A DNA stretch of 64,000 nucleotides from Hofstenia miamia (taxonomy: Eukaryota; Xenacoelomorpha; Acoela): the NCBI GenBank assembly GCA_004352715.1, contig SCFE01000115.1, forward strand, positions 65,325 to 129,324, read 5' to 3'. The first letter of the stretch is position 1, and every line of letters begins with the position of its first letter. This document shows, piece after piece, positions 1-10,639 of the stretch. The translations under genes and the position numbers were made by a program. Under the pieces are notes generated by a model. That model did no database searches. It worked only from the letters and a program-made list of their open reading frames with translations, and had not been told where the DNA came from.

Positions 1-1047
1 TAGACGTTATGCCATGAATCTGAAAAAATCTTGGTACCAGTTATCTTGGCAACATGTGAAGTACTGATTATGCAAATATTACACATTTTCAGATACGAAT
101 TCATGATAAATAAATTTCGATTTCGTGATAAAAAAATATATTGTGAACAACAGTTCATTTTCAATATAAATAGTTTCACCTTAATGCCATAAGAAATGAA
201 TTGTAAATTAATTTTAATAAATTTTAATGAAAAATGACAATTTTATTAAAAAAATTTAAAAATTTCTATAATTATGAGATAGCGTCATGAAATTGACGTC
301 ATATGATTACGTCACATTTTCAATCTCAATCTTTAGACCTAAAGATTGACTCAATCTCAATCTCCAATTTTGAAGCAAAATCAATCTTCAATCTCATAAA
401 AATCAAGTACTTGAATTCACTGCACAAGTTTGTTTATATATCACTACTTGTAAAACACATTTTCAGTCACCAAACAATGAAAGCAGTAAACTGTATCTAT
501 GGGCACATGGTAATGAAGCCAAGGATATTTCTCATATCATAATGTGCAAAATGAAAGGAATATCAGTTTGATTCTCTCCTGCACTATGTCGGGGTAATTG
601 AAATTGGAATGAGAAGTGTCTTAGGTACATGAACTTATATAGAATAACTAAATGTCTCAATTACCGTAAATAGCCATTATTAAAGCTTATTACGAAACAA
701 ACATTTTCAATGGCGGTAAGTATGAGTAAGCTTATGCTCGTGTTTCACAGCATTCATCTAGCATTGATGAGCCCTAGTGAGGTATTTAGGGGGTCATGAT
801 GCAATATCCCTCCCTCTTAAGGTTTTGAAAATGATTATTTTGGTGTAAAAATAAGGTTTTTTATGAAAAATTTAAAAAATATTAAGAACTAGTGTGATAA
901 AATGCACTTCAATGACCAGTTTTTGTAATATTTTTTACAGTTTTGGAGGGATCTTTGACCTAAGTAAACACTAAACTTGATGAAAATTGAGATTTCCGCT
1001 CAGAAATTTCTGGATATGTTCCTAAACTTGCAACACATCATGCAATC
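1..1047. other. AT-rich intergenic DNA, nothing recognised
   Basis: No coding exon, transposon end or RNA gene could be supported here. The open frame at 303-542 (+) has low-complexity content and no family resemblance. Confidence 0.5.
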
Positions 1048-1381
1048 NNNNNNNNNNNNNNNNNNNNNNNNNNNNNNNNNNNNNNNNNNNNNNNNNNNNN
1101 NNNNNNNNNNNNNNNNNNNNNNNNNNNNNNNNNNNNNNNNNNNNNNNNNNNNNNNNNNNNNNNNNNNNNNNNNNNNNNNNNNNNNNNNNNNNNNNNNNNN
1201 NNNNNNNNNNNNNNNNNNNNNNNNNNNNNNNNNNNNNNNNNNNNNNNNNNNNNNNNNNNNNNNNNNNNNNNNNNNNNNNNNNNNNNNNNNNNNNNNNNNN
1301 NNNNNNNNNNNNNNNNNNNNNNNNNNNNNNNNNNNNNNNNNNNNNNNNNNNNNNNNNNNNNNNNNNNNNNNNNNNNNNNNN
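1048..1381. other. Assembly gap (334 N)
   Basis: Run of N. Any open frame reading across it is an artefact. Confidence 0.99.
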
Positions 1382-2203
1382 TTGATTACGCCCAAGCCAT
1401 TCTCGTCAAAGATCGATCAGCTTTTTCTGGTGCAGTTTTCGCGATACTATATGGATTAAATGGCAGCTTGATATAACCCTGCATGAATTTTTTAAAAAAT
1501 TCAAAAGTAATCTCGCTAAAATTACAAAAGTGCGTTCAAATTTTTATGTAATTAAATTCTATGATATAATACGTAATCATTTAAAATCCTTCTTAAAATT
1601 TCGACTAATTATTTCTGGAGATATTGAAAGTAACCCGAAGCCAATAGCTTTTGAATTCAGGATGTGTTAAACAAATTCATAACGAACTTTAAAATTCTAA
1701 ATGCTTCTATTTCTGATTCATAAATTTATTCATGAATTAAGTTCATTAAGTTTTCTCAAAAATTACATTAAAATCAATAAAATAAATCACTTTTTAGTAT
1801 CAATAATAGTCAAGATGCATTTTCCTTCAGATGTTCAATCTTATGGAATGAATTAAGTATCGATGTAAAATATGACAAAAATTATAAACACTTCAAGAAA
1901 AAATCAAACAAATTTTATTGAATAAACAAAAATTATTGGGCATAGATAATAATTTCATGCACGGTCGAATTATTTTTAACATTGCCCTTCAATTAATAAT
2001 GTATATGTCAATCATTTGGTAAGTATTTTGTCATATGTTAGTTTGTAGACTTTATATACCTTTCATTAATAAACTAGCTTTAACTCTTTAACGGACTTCT
2101 GGCGTTTGATACTTATACCATCTCATAAAATTTAGGCCCAGATTATCACGTTCAAGTATTACATGCATTTTGTTTAGTGAAAGTACATTATTGTATACTT
2201 TAG
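1382..2203. other. AT-rich intergenic DNA, nothing recognised
   Basis: Short stop-rich frames only. Decayed LINE sequence belonging to the fragment that follows may begin in here, but no motif supports a boundary. Confidence 0.4.
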
Positions 2204-2404
2204 TTGATTAATTCGAATACAAAAAGCCACTATTGGTTATCAAAAACTTTTAATTGGTCATTAAAAACATTAAATTTTGCAAACAACCGTAATCATGTGA
2301 CTGAATCCAGAACGAAGTTTAATATATTGTCCCATCTCTATCAAGTACAATTTCATGCAGCTTCAATTATATTTAAACATAAGCGTGTCCAGGAATTAAT
2401 ATAA
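2204..2404 (+). pseudogene. LINE reverse-transcriptase C-terminal scrap
   Basis: A 66-codon open frame contains LSKTFNWSLKTLNFA followed by NRNHVTESRTKFNIL and QFHAASIIFK. This is the pattern seen just past the reverse transcriptase in CR1/Jockey-group LINEs, where a paired helical region reads roughly 'LLNWSLKTLNFA..RDHVTESR'. The first motif recurs in the minus-strand fragment at 6126-6430, so both come from one LINE family. Only the tail of the protein is left. It is non-functional, and family assignment below LINE level is uncertain. Confidence 0.6.
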
Positions 2405-2976
2405 TTTCTTGCTATTTACCTAAAATTTAATCCAATATCACATAAATTTATTTGCACCAGTATTTCTTATCTTAGTTTTCATTGAGCTGCTTCTTGTATT
2501 TGGAACAATTTAAAGAATGAGTGTGAAGCAGAAAAGAATATAAACATTCAAGAACATTAGAAGGTTCACTTATACAATGACAAAAGCATGCTAAAGAAAT
2601 TTCCCGATTTCTTCACTGAGTTCACCACATACATAGACGCACACTCATTTATTATTATAATTAGTTATTATGCATGTATGTTTACCTTTTAGTCTGAAAA
2701 TTTTATATTGCTTTGACTCTTATATACATATTTTGTGAAATATAAAACTGATATGATAAATATTGTTTCCAACAAACATTTAAAATTTGTAGTTAACTAA
2801 ACACAACACTTACATTTTTTGCATTGATCAACAATCTGGAAAAATTGACATTAAAAAATATAATTCTGACAATAGGGAACCTTCCAAAATGATCCTTTAA
2901 CAAACAATAAATTTGTTAGATTTTGAACTCAATTTTCTGGGATAAACAGCAAATTTACAACAGTTCTTCAGCACTT

Positions 2977-3606
2977 TTATTTTTTAGGAGAGACTAAGTC
3001 TTCGATTAACTGGATGAATGCATTTCTAAACATTGGTCCACTAACTAAATAAAATAAGAAATTTAGCGATGAATTTATAATACCAAACAATTCTGAGAAT
3101 TCTGCAATAAAGCGTTTGATGATCAAACTTTCAATATTGAGGGGGATCACATTGGAAATAATCAGCAAGCTTATGATGATCGCAGTTATGGAAATCATAA
3201 ATGCAAAACTCGACGTAACAAGCATTGCAGTCAGCCTCCTTTCTGAGTTGTTTTTACTACTCCGACTACGCAGTTTGTAAATGAAAAACATGTGTGTAGA
3301 GCAAGTAATCACAAGTGGGATGAATGATGTTACAACAATAAGCATGAAGCCAATGTACCACTGTAATATATTTGTTTCATCTGAAAGCTTACATGCTCCA
3401 CCTGACAAATCGTATGCATACAATAAACCTATACAGAGGGAATAAATGACTAGTGAGATGGCAATGCTAATTTTCACAGCCAATTTTGGTGAACTGAACT
3501 GCTTGTACCAAATTGGGGCTCCAATAGCCAATGACCGATCAATTACCAATGCATACATGTGATACACAGCAACTATAGTGCTACCCCAACTGTGCCAATA
3601 TAATGT
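2977..3606 (-). CDS. GPCR exon 2 (helices 3-7 and C-terminus)
   Basis: The acceptor is TTTAG at 3609-3607 and the frame is open to the stop at 2979-2977 (210 codons). It encodes helix 3, the DRS motif, helices 4-7 and a short basic tail. A Lys/Arg-rich third loop (KLRSRSSKNNSERR) precedes helix 6. Confidence 0.8.
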   Translation of the reverse strand, partial: TLYWHSWGSTIVAVYHMYALVIDRSLAIGAPIWYKQFSSPKLAVKISIAISLVIYSLCIGLLYAYDLSGGACKLSDETNILQWYIGFMLIVVTSFIPLVITCSTHMFFIYKLRSRSSKNNSERRLTAMLVTSSFAFMISITAIIISLLIISNVIPLNIESLIIKRFIAEFSELFGIINSSLNFLFYLVSGPMFRNAFIQLIEDLVSPKK

Positions 3607-5461
3607 CTAAACATGTTTAAATTTGAATATGTCAATTTTATTATATCATCACTTCCTAATGACCACATATCATATTGATTATTTGAAATTCATTATTTTC
3701 TAAATAATTTACAATGCTATGATTATAATCAAAACAGAAAATCTTACTTGTTAACATGTTAAATATATTTATGACAGTTACTTGCTGGAAAGGAAATTAT
3801 TGCTTTGAAAGATTTACTAAGATGACAGTAAAATTTACAATGTTCAATATATTTTTATTATAGATTCAAAATTTAGGCTGAATCAAAAATTTTTTTTTGA
3901 AATCAACTTTGTTGACATTGACCACCGTTTTCTTAAATAAATGTAAACTCAATTCATAGATCCCTCATACATAGTCATCAAAACTAGACGGTTGACTATG
4001 CCCATGCTTGAATTTGCTGCATTGACACTTGTTAATAAATATTGATGGCAATAACATATAAATTATAAAACAATGTCTGTTAAATTTCTGTACAAAGTCA
4101 ATTATAGTAACTGTGGGAAAAACGGGACAGTAAATTGAAATAGAACTCCAGTGTAAGTTAGGTTTGTTGTGTGCTACCACAATTTAGTTTTTTGTTACAG
4201 ATTGACGAGGTCTCTGAAAAAATGCTTCAAGTTGCTTTATAAAAGATATTTAATTTATTAAAAAGGAACGTTATTTCGATCTTTTTTCAATAAATAATGC
4301 TAATGCACAAAATTTTCTCTTAAAAGGAAGAAGGAATCCCCAGTGAGGCACTTAACGTGCTACATTACACGCAATAACATAGCGTCTCGTAATTTATTAT
4401 GGTAAAATAACATATATTATAAAGTTGTGCGATGAAAAAAAAAGAATTTTGCTCAAGATAGCATTATGTAGGTGATATGGGGACACTCAAAATCACTAAG
4501 ATTTGCAGTATCAGCTATTACATGCCTGTATTATTTCTTGTTTTTAATGGAATGTATATCAACTGGCTCATTTTATGTTCCCTTATCAACTTTTAAGGAA
4601 CCTTGTCGTTAAAATCATGCATTTTTATATTTTCATAAAGTTTTATTTTCTACCAATATAGGGAAAGATGTCCTATTTTAATGTTATTGTATCAACATCC
4701 TTAACATGGTATTTACCTGTTTTATTGTTTAATAAAACAGTTTTTAAGAAATAGATGAAATACATTTAGTAATACTTAGAATATTTCTAACTTTTTGTAG
4801 TGTCCCATATTACCTTCATCTGTACAGAAAACGGGACGATTGAATGTAACAGACTAAATTCCACTTTGCAAAAACATAAGGGGGTTATTGCAAAATTGTT
4901 TTACATTCTTTTTCCTTACTCATAAATGATTATTTGCTAAAAAAACAATCAATGTAAAAAACATTTTGTGGACTTTATTTCGTGTTGAATGATTAAGTGT
5001 CCCATTTTACCTACAGTTACCCATAGTTTATATATTAATTTAGATACGTTTGTTATATTTCTAAACAAAATTCTACTTTGCACATTAATTTTAAAACAAT
5101 TACTTTGTTAAATTTCTAAGAAAATTCTACTTTACATATATATTTTAAAACAATCCGTTTGCTAAATTTCTAAGCAAAATTCTACTTTACATATAAATCG
5201 ATTAAGATTAAAAACATGGATGTTGATGAAGCTCCCGCCCAAACTAATGACTCCATCTTGAAAAACTGAGATAGTGTCCTATATTGCCAAGCATTTGATA
5301 AATGTTATAGAAGAGTTCTTCTGGTTAAGATATCCAGCGGTATGATACGAACAGAAGTTGAAAACTAAACCAAATAGAGCGATAATGACGCCTGTCAGTT
5401 GGACATACTCCTCTAGCTTTATGTATACCTGATCTATGTCATTGATGGTGGCGTTTGTCAT
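2977..5461 (-). CDS. Rhodopsin-family (class A) peptide-type GPCR, two exons, in-frame TAG
   Basis: Proposed gene: exon 1 at 5461-5186, intron 5185-3607, exon 2 at 3606-2977, giving about 301 codons including the stop. The join is in phase 0 and places a Cys-Lys at the exon 1 end directly before LYWHSWGSTIVAV, so the conserved helix-3 cysteine is restored; its partner is the Cys in GGACKLSD of loop 2. Seven hydrophobic segments are visible. Helix 3 ends in VIDRS in place of the usual DRY. Helix 7 reads NSSLNFLFYLVSG, a peptide-receptor form of NPxxY. The N-terminus carries an N-glycosylation site (NAT). The family senses peptide or similar ligands at the plasma membrane through G proteins; the ligand cannot be told. 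Exon 1 has a single TAG (5281-5279) in helix 2, after which frame and helix pattern continue. It is therefore either a young pseudogene, a polymorphic null or a sequencing error. Confidence 0.72.
4107..5020. mobile_element. Inverted-repeat element (MITE-like) in the GPCR intron
   Basis: A 29-base end at 4107-4135, beginning GTAACTGTGGGAAAAACGGG, is matched in inverted orientation at 4992-5020 with about five mismatches. Further 'GTGTCCCATATTACC'-like subterminal copies lie near 4800 and 4850. There is no transposase frame. The length of about 0.9 kb and the TA next to the left end suggest a Tc1/mariner-pogo type passenger, but no clean target duplication is visible on the right. Confidence 0.55.
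5060..5192. repeat. 54-base tandem repeat over the GPCR exon 1 splice donor
   Basis: About 2.5 copies of a 54-55 base unit. The invariant TTCTAC core (GTAGAA on the minus strand) lies at 5071-5076, 5125-5130 and 5180-5185. The last copy is the splice donor proposed for the GPCR, so the repeat duplicates the exon edge and its donor. Confidence 0.75.
5186..5461 (-). CDS. GPCR exon 1 (N-terminus, helices 1-2) with in-frame TAG
   Basis: The ATG at 5461-5459 opens a 60-codon frame through helix 1 (GVIIALFGLVFNF) and into loop 1. After TAG at 5281-5279 the same frame continues for 31 codons with a helix-2-like stretch (DTISVFQDGVISL) to an ICK ending at the donor GTAGAA. The fit of this continuation to the family pattern is why I treat it as exon rather than intron. 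Confidence 0.6.
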
Positions 5462-6125
5462 CTAAATATAGGAAGCATTAATAAATATTTGCAATTTTAA
5501 CACAAATAGTTGATACTTAGTTTTATAAGACTATGGAAATAACTAAAAACCAATAAAATAAATTTCATATAATCTTGCTCAATTCAAAATAAAATGACTG
5601 CGTTTAAATACCTACAAATTCTACATATTTATGTAATTATAAAATCTAAATTTATTTCTTAGCAACGTCATTTATGAAATAGAAAGCAATAAACGTATTT
5701 ATTGCTGGGAATAACTAGTACAAAGCTATAAGCTACAAGCTTCATGTATTTACAAAATAATAATAAAATATCTAATATAAATGTGTGTGTGTGGCTTTCT
5801 AGTGCTATACAAAACCTTCGAATGAATATAGTGTGTTATTTTTGTTAAGAATGCATGTCTATTAAAAAGGATTGTTCGCAATTCTTTCCGGAAATTTTTG
5901 TAATAAATTTTCGATTTGAATTTCATAATCTAAGTTGTCCCATATCTTAGTTTCTGTGTGGTGTAAGCTATTATAATGTTTATCTCAGCATAAAAATTTT
6001 TGACAACGTTCATTTAATTAAATATTTTGTTTAACGAAATTTAAATTTAAATGATTATGAGTAACGTATGTATTTGAATTTGGTAGAAAGACAATAATAG
6101 TTTGTATCGATAGTTGGGTGCATTT

Positions 6126-6430
6126 TCATGTTTTTTGCGCAAAATTGAGTGTTTTTCGGGACAAATTAAAGGTTTTAGACAAATGGCTGCAATATTTTGA
6201 ATTTATATTTGTAAAGAAGAATGAACAGTATTGAAAGTGCGATAAGCGGAGTGCATTTATTAATTGTTTGTGGTATGTGTTTGAAACATTTTGAAGATGA
6301 CAAAGATACCTAACTCCAGAAGTCATTTTTTGAATCTTATTCATTAAGAATTGTTTGAAATTTAAATCATTGTCAATTTCAACACCTAAATAGTTAATAG
6401 ATTCACTTTGCTTTATTGGTACCTGATTTA
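6126..6430 (-). pseudogene. LINE reverse-transcriptase C-terminal scrap
   Basis: The minus strand reads YLGVEIDNDLNF (in a broken frame near 6400-6350), then MNKIQKMTSGVRYLCHLQ, LRLSHFQYCSFFF and LSKTFNLSRKTLNFA. This is the usual order at the end of a CR1/Jockey-group reverse transcriptase. It belongs to the same family as 2204-2404 but lies in the opposite orientation. It is truncated and frameshifted. Confidence 0.65.
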
Positions 6431-7087
6431 TATTAGGTTCTACGTTTTGTATGTCTTAGGAGAGAATATTACAAATATAATTTTTTCAATATTTTCTTTC
6501 AGTTGATTCATTATTATTTTCATAATGAAACAAAATATAATATCTCCTTTTCATACTTTTAAGTATTTGGAAACGTAATTGAAAATATTATTTTATGCTC
6601 CAATATAAGGCATTATGAACAATTAGTAACTTCATTTCAAATTTTTAAGCATGCAACAATTTTTTATTATATTTTTGTTTATTTAATGAAAAATCATTCT
6701 GTCGAAATACATTCAGCGATTGATTTTAATGTTTGCAACAAAATTTGATAATTTTTTAAAAACTAGCTCATCACAAAAAAATCAAAACAAGTTTTAACAA
6801 TATTCAAGATATTTAATGCTTCACATAATTGTCAAAATAAACTCGATTTACAAAACACCAAGGCTTAACAACTACAGTAAAAAATAAATATTCACAAGAT
6901 TTCTTCAGATTTCAATTTACAAGCTAAGCTCTGTTCCAATTGTTCTATTCAATAATATTTCTAGTTTATGTTAAATATAAACTATATTAAGCGAAATATA
7001 AATGCTCCAAATTGCTACATTAAATTATATTTTGTATAACTCACAAAGGTCAATACTTCCGATACACATTTTTTGCTGCAGAATGAG
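6431..7087. other. AT-rich intergenic DNA, nothing recognised
   Basis: No coding or repeat structure could be supported. Some of it may be more of the decayed LINE. Confidence 0.4.
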
Positions 7088-7381
7088 TACCGTAAAACCG
7101 GGTAAATTGAAACGGTTTTTTAGTGTGTTTTAAAAAAAATATCGGAAGTTATTCACCCAGAATCAAGAGACTACTCATGAACCGCACCGCATGCTGTGTA
7201 ATATCAATAAAATGGACTATTCACCATTTAAAAAGATTTACAAATGAAAACGTAAGCTGAGTTCAAACAAAGGATATATTTTTTGGTAATAGGGGGTAAC
7301 TTGAAACACTGCGATTCTTCAATAAAATAAAGCTGGTTATGGAGTGAAAACACCTTAAAAGAGTAAGGTTAGCTTGAAAAA

Positions 7382-7609
7382 TCACTTTCGGCACTCTTCA
7401 CATTGAAAATAAATATCTCGTGAACTCTTGTTACACTTGTCACATATCCAATGATGGCACCGAGTATACAGCCATTCAGGCCCGATATAGGTCTCATAAT
7501 CACACTGGCAGGAGAAGCAGGAATTGTCTTTATCATTGTCTTTGTATGATTCATCGTCTTCACTTGATGAATCGACTACAGCTCGGTATCTTCCACGACT
7601 GCCATGCAA
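7382..7609 (-). pseudogene. pogo-type transposase C-terminal acidic linker and Cys/His finger
   Basis: The 75-codon frame starts with an acidic linker (SSSEDDESYKDNDKDN). It is followed by a CFSCQC...W...C.HW.CDKC....FQCEEC arrangement, a PHD/zinc-ribbon-like finger often found at the C-terminus of invertebrate pogo/jerky transposases. The catalytic core is absent. The finger itself looks complete. Confidence 0.6.
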
Positions 7610-7626
7610 ATCACGTAATTTGCGAC

Positions 7627-7790
7627 TCAGTGTCGCGAGATTGATGCCAAATTTTCACTTGCTCTTTCGAGAGATGTACCTTTACATACTTCTTTCAAAG
7701 CAGCTTCTAATTCATTCATGTCGTCCGTTTGGTAGGATCTCTTGCTGCCCTTCACGTATTCACTAAGGCATGATAACTTAAATGTCAATG
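7627..7790 (-). pseudogene. pogo-type transposase N-terminal HTH (psq-like)
   Basis: The minus frame reads VKGSKRSYQTDDMNELEAAL and then EVCKGTSLERASENL. This matches the start of psq-type helix-turn-helix domains ('...Y..e.L..Al..V..G.S..rAs..fgi'). It stops right after the recognition-helix start, where the internal deletion joins it to the C-terminal finger. The longer frame extending to 7983 is probably only upstream non-coding element sequence. Confidence 0.6.
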
Positions 7791-8076
7791 ACAACGGCGT
7801 GGTGAGAATCGATGAATGAACTAAGCGCGGATGAGCGTCATTCAAGGGAGAGAGCGAGAGTGTGTGTGTGATTGGGTCGGTAGCAGGTGATCGTTCTAAT
7901 ACAATCTTAATATAATATACCTCTGAGTATAATCTATCTCTGTTGATTAATCGAAGTTTTTCTAGTTTCCCCATGTGTTTCAAGTTACACCGTTTTACGG
8001 TATAGTAATCAGGAGCGAAGCTAACATTTTATTTAGGCGCAACGGGGGGGATAAAACATTATTAGAAGCTTTTGCG

Positions 8077-8104
8077 TATATATATATATATATATATATA
8101 TATA
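8077..8104. repeat. (TA)n microsatellite
   Basis: About 14 TA units. Confidence 0.95.
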
Positions 8105-9396
8105 ACAATTACTACTTATATCTTAGCAAAAATGAGGCAGTTATATTATGTAAGCTCAATTTTTTGTTGCACTTATGGGTCTATTCGCTGTCTTTAAGGG
8201 CGTGTAAAATCTCCAAGTCCACCTTCAACCTCGCTACTGCTAATATTGCGCAAGAAATAGTAAATGATCTTATGCTAAATTTGCTCTTGATTAACCATTT
8301 CCAATAATTACTACAAAAAATGTAAAAATTTTTAAAGATTTAATTTCATTTTTATATGACCCATGGCAACAAATCATATAAATTTTATGTTTAAAAATTT
8401 TTTTCTGCCATTATCATAAAGAATATATTTTCTAGCTTTGTATGGCAAACCAACATTTGAAAATTTTATAAAAATATTTTATTTATTAGTCGTTTATTTA
8501 GAATTTTTGCTTTGCAATCTTGAAAGTATTTTTTTTCACAATTGACTAACTTCCTTTAAGTGTTGTGCAATTCTTCAAAATTCCATTAATATGATGAATT
8601 TTTGAAATTATATGAAATTTTTAACATGGTTGTTATAATATAATTATTTTGAAATATTTCAGTGAGAATTCCACTAAAATTAGTCTGTAATGCAGAAAAA
8701 TTTAAAAACTTGACCAAATCGGAAAAAGATGAATTCCAATTTCTCAATATAATCATTTAATTTAGAAATCTTGCATAGTTCAGTAAATAAATACAACTAA
8801 TTTTTATCATGAAATCTTATGAATTAATGCAATGTCGCAACAAAAAATCACAAAACATGAGTGGAAAAAATATGTTAGTATTCATATTTCCCATTGTAAG
8901 TATATATGCAGAATTGATGAAAACTTTTAAGAAAACAAATGGTTTTTGAAAAATTTAAAACAAAGTGAAAAATTACCGGTGACGATATTTACTAAAAATG
9001 AAGCAAAGAACTGTGAGAAATTCCTATTTACGTGCGCTAAGCGACTGCTTTCAACCTTTTGCATGTTTTAAGCTAAATTCAACCAATCAATTTAACTCAC
9101 CAATAGCAATGCTCTATACTTGATTGCTAATCAAAATTTACATTAAACAATTATAATAAATTTTAAAATTGTTCCTAACTTGCATGATAAAGTGTATATG
9201 TAATAACTTTAAAAGGCTTGGATTTAATTTTTTAAACAAAGAAGCAGAACTTATTTAATACAATTAAAGTCAATAACTAAATCTATTTAATACGAGTGCA
9301 ACATACATAAAGCAAAGATTATTGTAAATTATGATTAAAATAACGGAATCTTGATGGAGTTGTCTTCAACTGCTTCATTCTACTTTCAACAGTTCA
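8105..9396. other. AT-rich intergenic DNA, nothing recognised
   Basis: No frame, inverted repeat or RNA gene that I can support. Confidence 0.45.
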
Positions 9397-9855
9397 NNNN
9401 NNNNNNNNNNNNNNNNNNNNNNNNNNNNNNNNNNNNNNNNNNNNNNNNNNNNNNNNNNNNNNNNNNNNNNNNNNNNNNNNNNNNNNNNNNNNNNNNNNNN
9501 NNNNNNNNNNNNNNNNNNNNNNNNNNNNNNNNNNNNNNNNNNNNNNNNNNNNNNNNNNNNNNNNNNNNNNNNNNNNNNNNNNNNNNNNNNNNNNNNNNNN
9601 NNNNNNNNNNNNNNNNNNNNNNNNNNNNNNNNNNNNNNNNNNNNNNNNNNNNNNNNNNNNNNNNNNNNNNNNNNNNNNNNNNNNNNNNNNNNNNNNNNNN
9701 NNNNNNNNNNNNNNNNNNNNNNNNNNNNNNNNNNNNNNNNNNNNNNNNNNNNNNNNNNNNNNNNNNNNNNNNNNNNNNNNNNNNNNNNNNNNNNNNNNNN
9801 NNNNNNNNNNNNNNNNNNNNNNNNNNNNNNNNNNNNNNNNNNNNNNNNNNNNNNN
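9397..9855. other. Assembly gap (459 N)
   Basis: Run of N. Confidence 0.99.
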
Positions 9856-10540
9856 CGCCATATTTTTTCACTTTAACCGTATGCCTATTGGTTATAAGGA
9901 TTTAAATTCAGAGGCTCATCGAAGACGATAATTTTCGATCGTTCTCGCTTATTTAACCTTAACGCATTCAACATGTGGCCATAGTGGAAGAAATTGTTGC
10001 CTCTTATTAATATATTTGTTGAGTCCTTTATTGAATGAAATGATTCTTAAATTATAATTTCTTTTACGAATTCTTCTATAAATTTGGAAATATATAAACA
10101 AGATTGTAAGCATAGAAATGTATATTGGCGATAACAAGGAATAGTTTTGGATTGATCTACAACTTTTATTTTGCCTTGTCTACAGAAACTTTGTGCAATG
10201 TTCCATTTAAATAACGTGCTTTTTCAATCTTTTTTATTCCTGCTTAAATTGCTTAGTACACAAGCGAATATTGAAATGACTTGGGACAAAAGCCTATCAA
10301 CTATTAAGTCATTCATAACAATCTTCCTAATCTGTTTTAAGTGTTCAACAACTATATTTCTTCTCACAGTAAGGGAATTTCGATTTTTCTGTGCATTTTT
10401 TTATCAAGATTTGCAGACTATCAGGTTTTGGATTGGATTGTAATTTGTAGCAAATTTATGTAGGTTACATTCAATTTCACTATCAAATACATTTATAAAG
10501 CAATTAGCATATTTATCATGGAAACAACAGTGCAACCACC
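9856..10540. other. Unassigned AT-rich DNA between gaps
   Basis: The minus strand has a short hydrophobic stretch (SMLTILFIYFQIYRRIRKR near 10,120-10,065) and another frame with NNFFHYGHMLNALR. Neither has splice borders or a family pattern strong enough to call a gene. Confidence 0.3.
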
Positions 10541-10639
10541 GTGATGCCTTTACGTCGTTCAGTGCGATGCCGGAATCTCCCTCTTCGTTACGGAAAGGCA
10601 TACGTTCAAGCAACCAATAACGACGATTTTGATGAAGCT
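10541..10639 (+). pseudogene. Possible retroelement pol tail (RRS..R..P.RY motif), cut by gap
   Basis: The frame MPLRRSVRCRNLPLRYGKAY resembles the basic 'RRS.R.R..P.RY..Y' stretch found at the end of integrase in Ty3/gypsy or BEL polyproteins. It is followed by an acidic run and then the N gap, so nothing more can be checked. It might equally be chance. Confidence 0.3.

Larger units (their letters stand above)
7090..8000 (-). mobile_element. Internally deleted pogo-type DNA transposon with TIRs
   Basis: The left end CCGTAAAACCGGGTAAATTG and right end (minus strand) CCGTAAAACGGTGTAACTTG are inverted repeats. Both are flanked by TA (7088-7089 and 8001-8002), the Tc1/mariner-superfamily target duplication. 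A further copy of the GGGTAACTTGAAAC motif lies near 7294. Inside, on the minus strand, are an N-terminal helix-turn-helix and a C-terminal Cys/His finger, with the catalytic DDE core missing between them. The element is therefore a 911-base deletion derivative that could move only with a helper transposase. Confidence 0.82.

Noticed and set aside
7420-7766. Plus-strand open frames over the pogo derivative
   Set aside because: Shadows of the minus-strand HTH and Cys/His finger.
9949-10137. Minus-strand frame with a hydrophobic helix then basic residues, recalling GPCR helix 5
   Set aside because: No splice sites, no other helices nearby, and a gap on one side; a single helix is not evidence.
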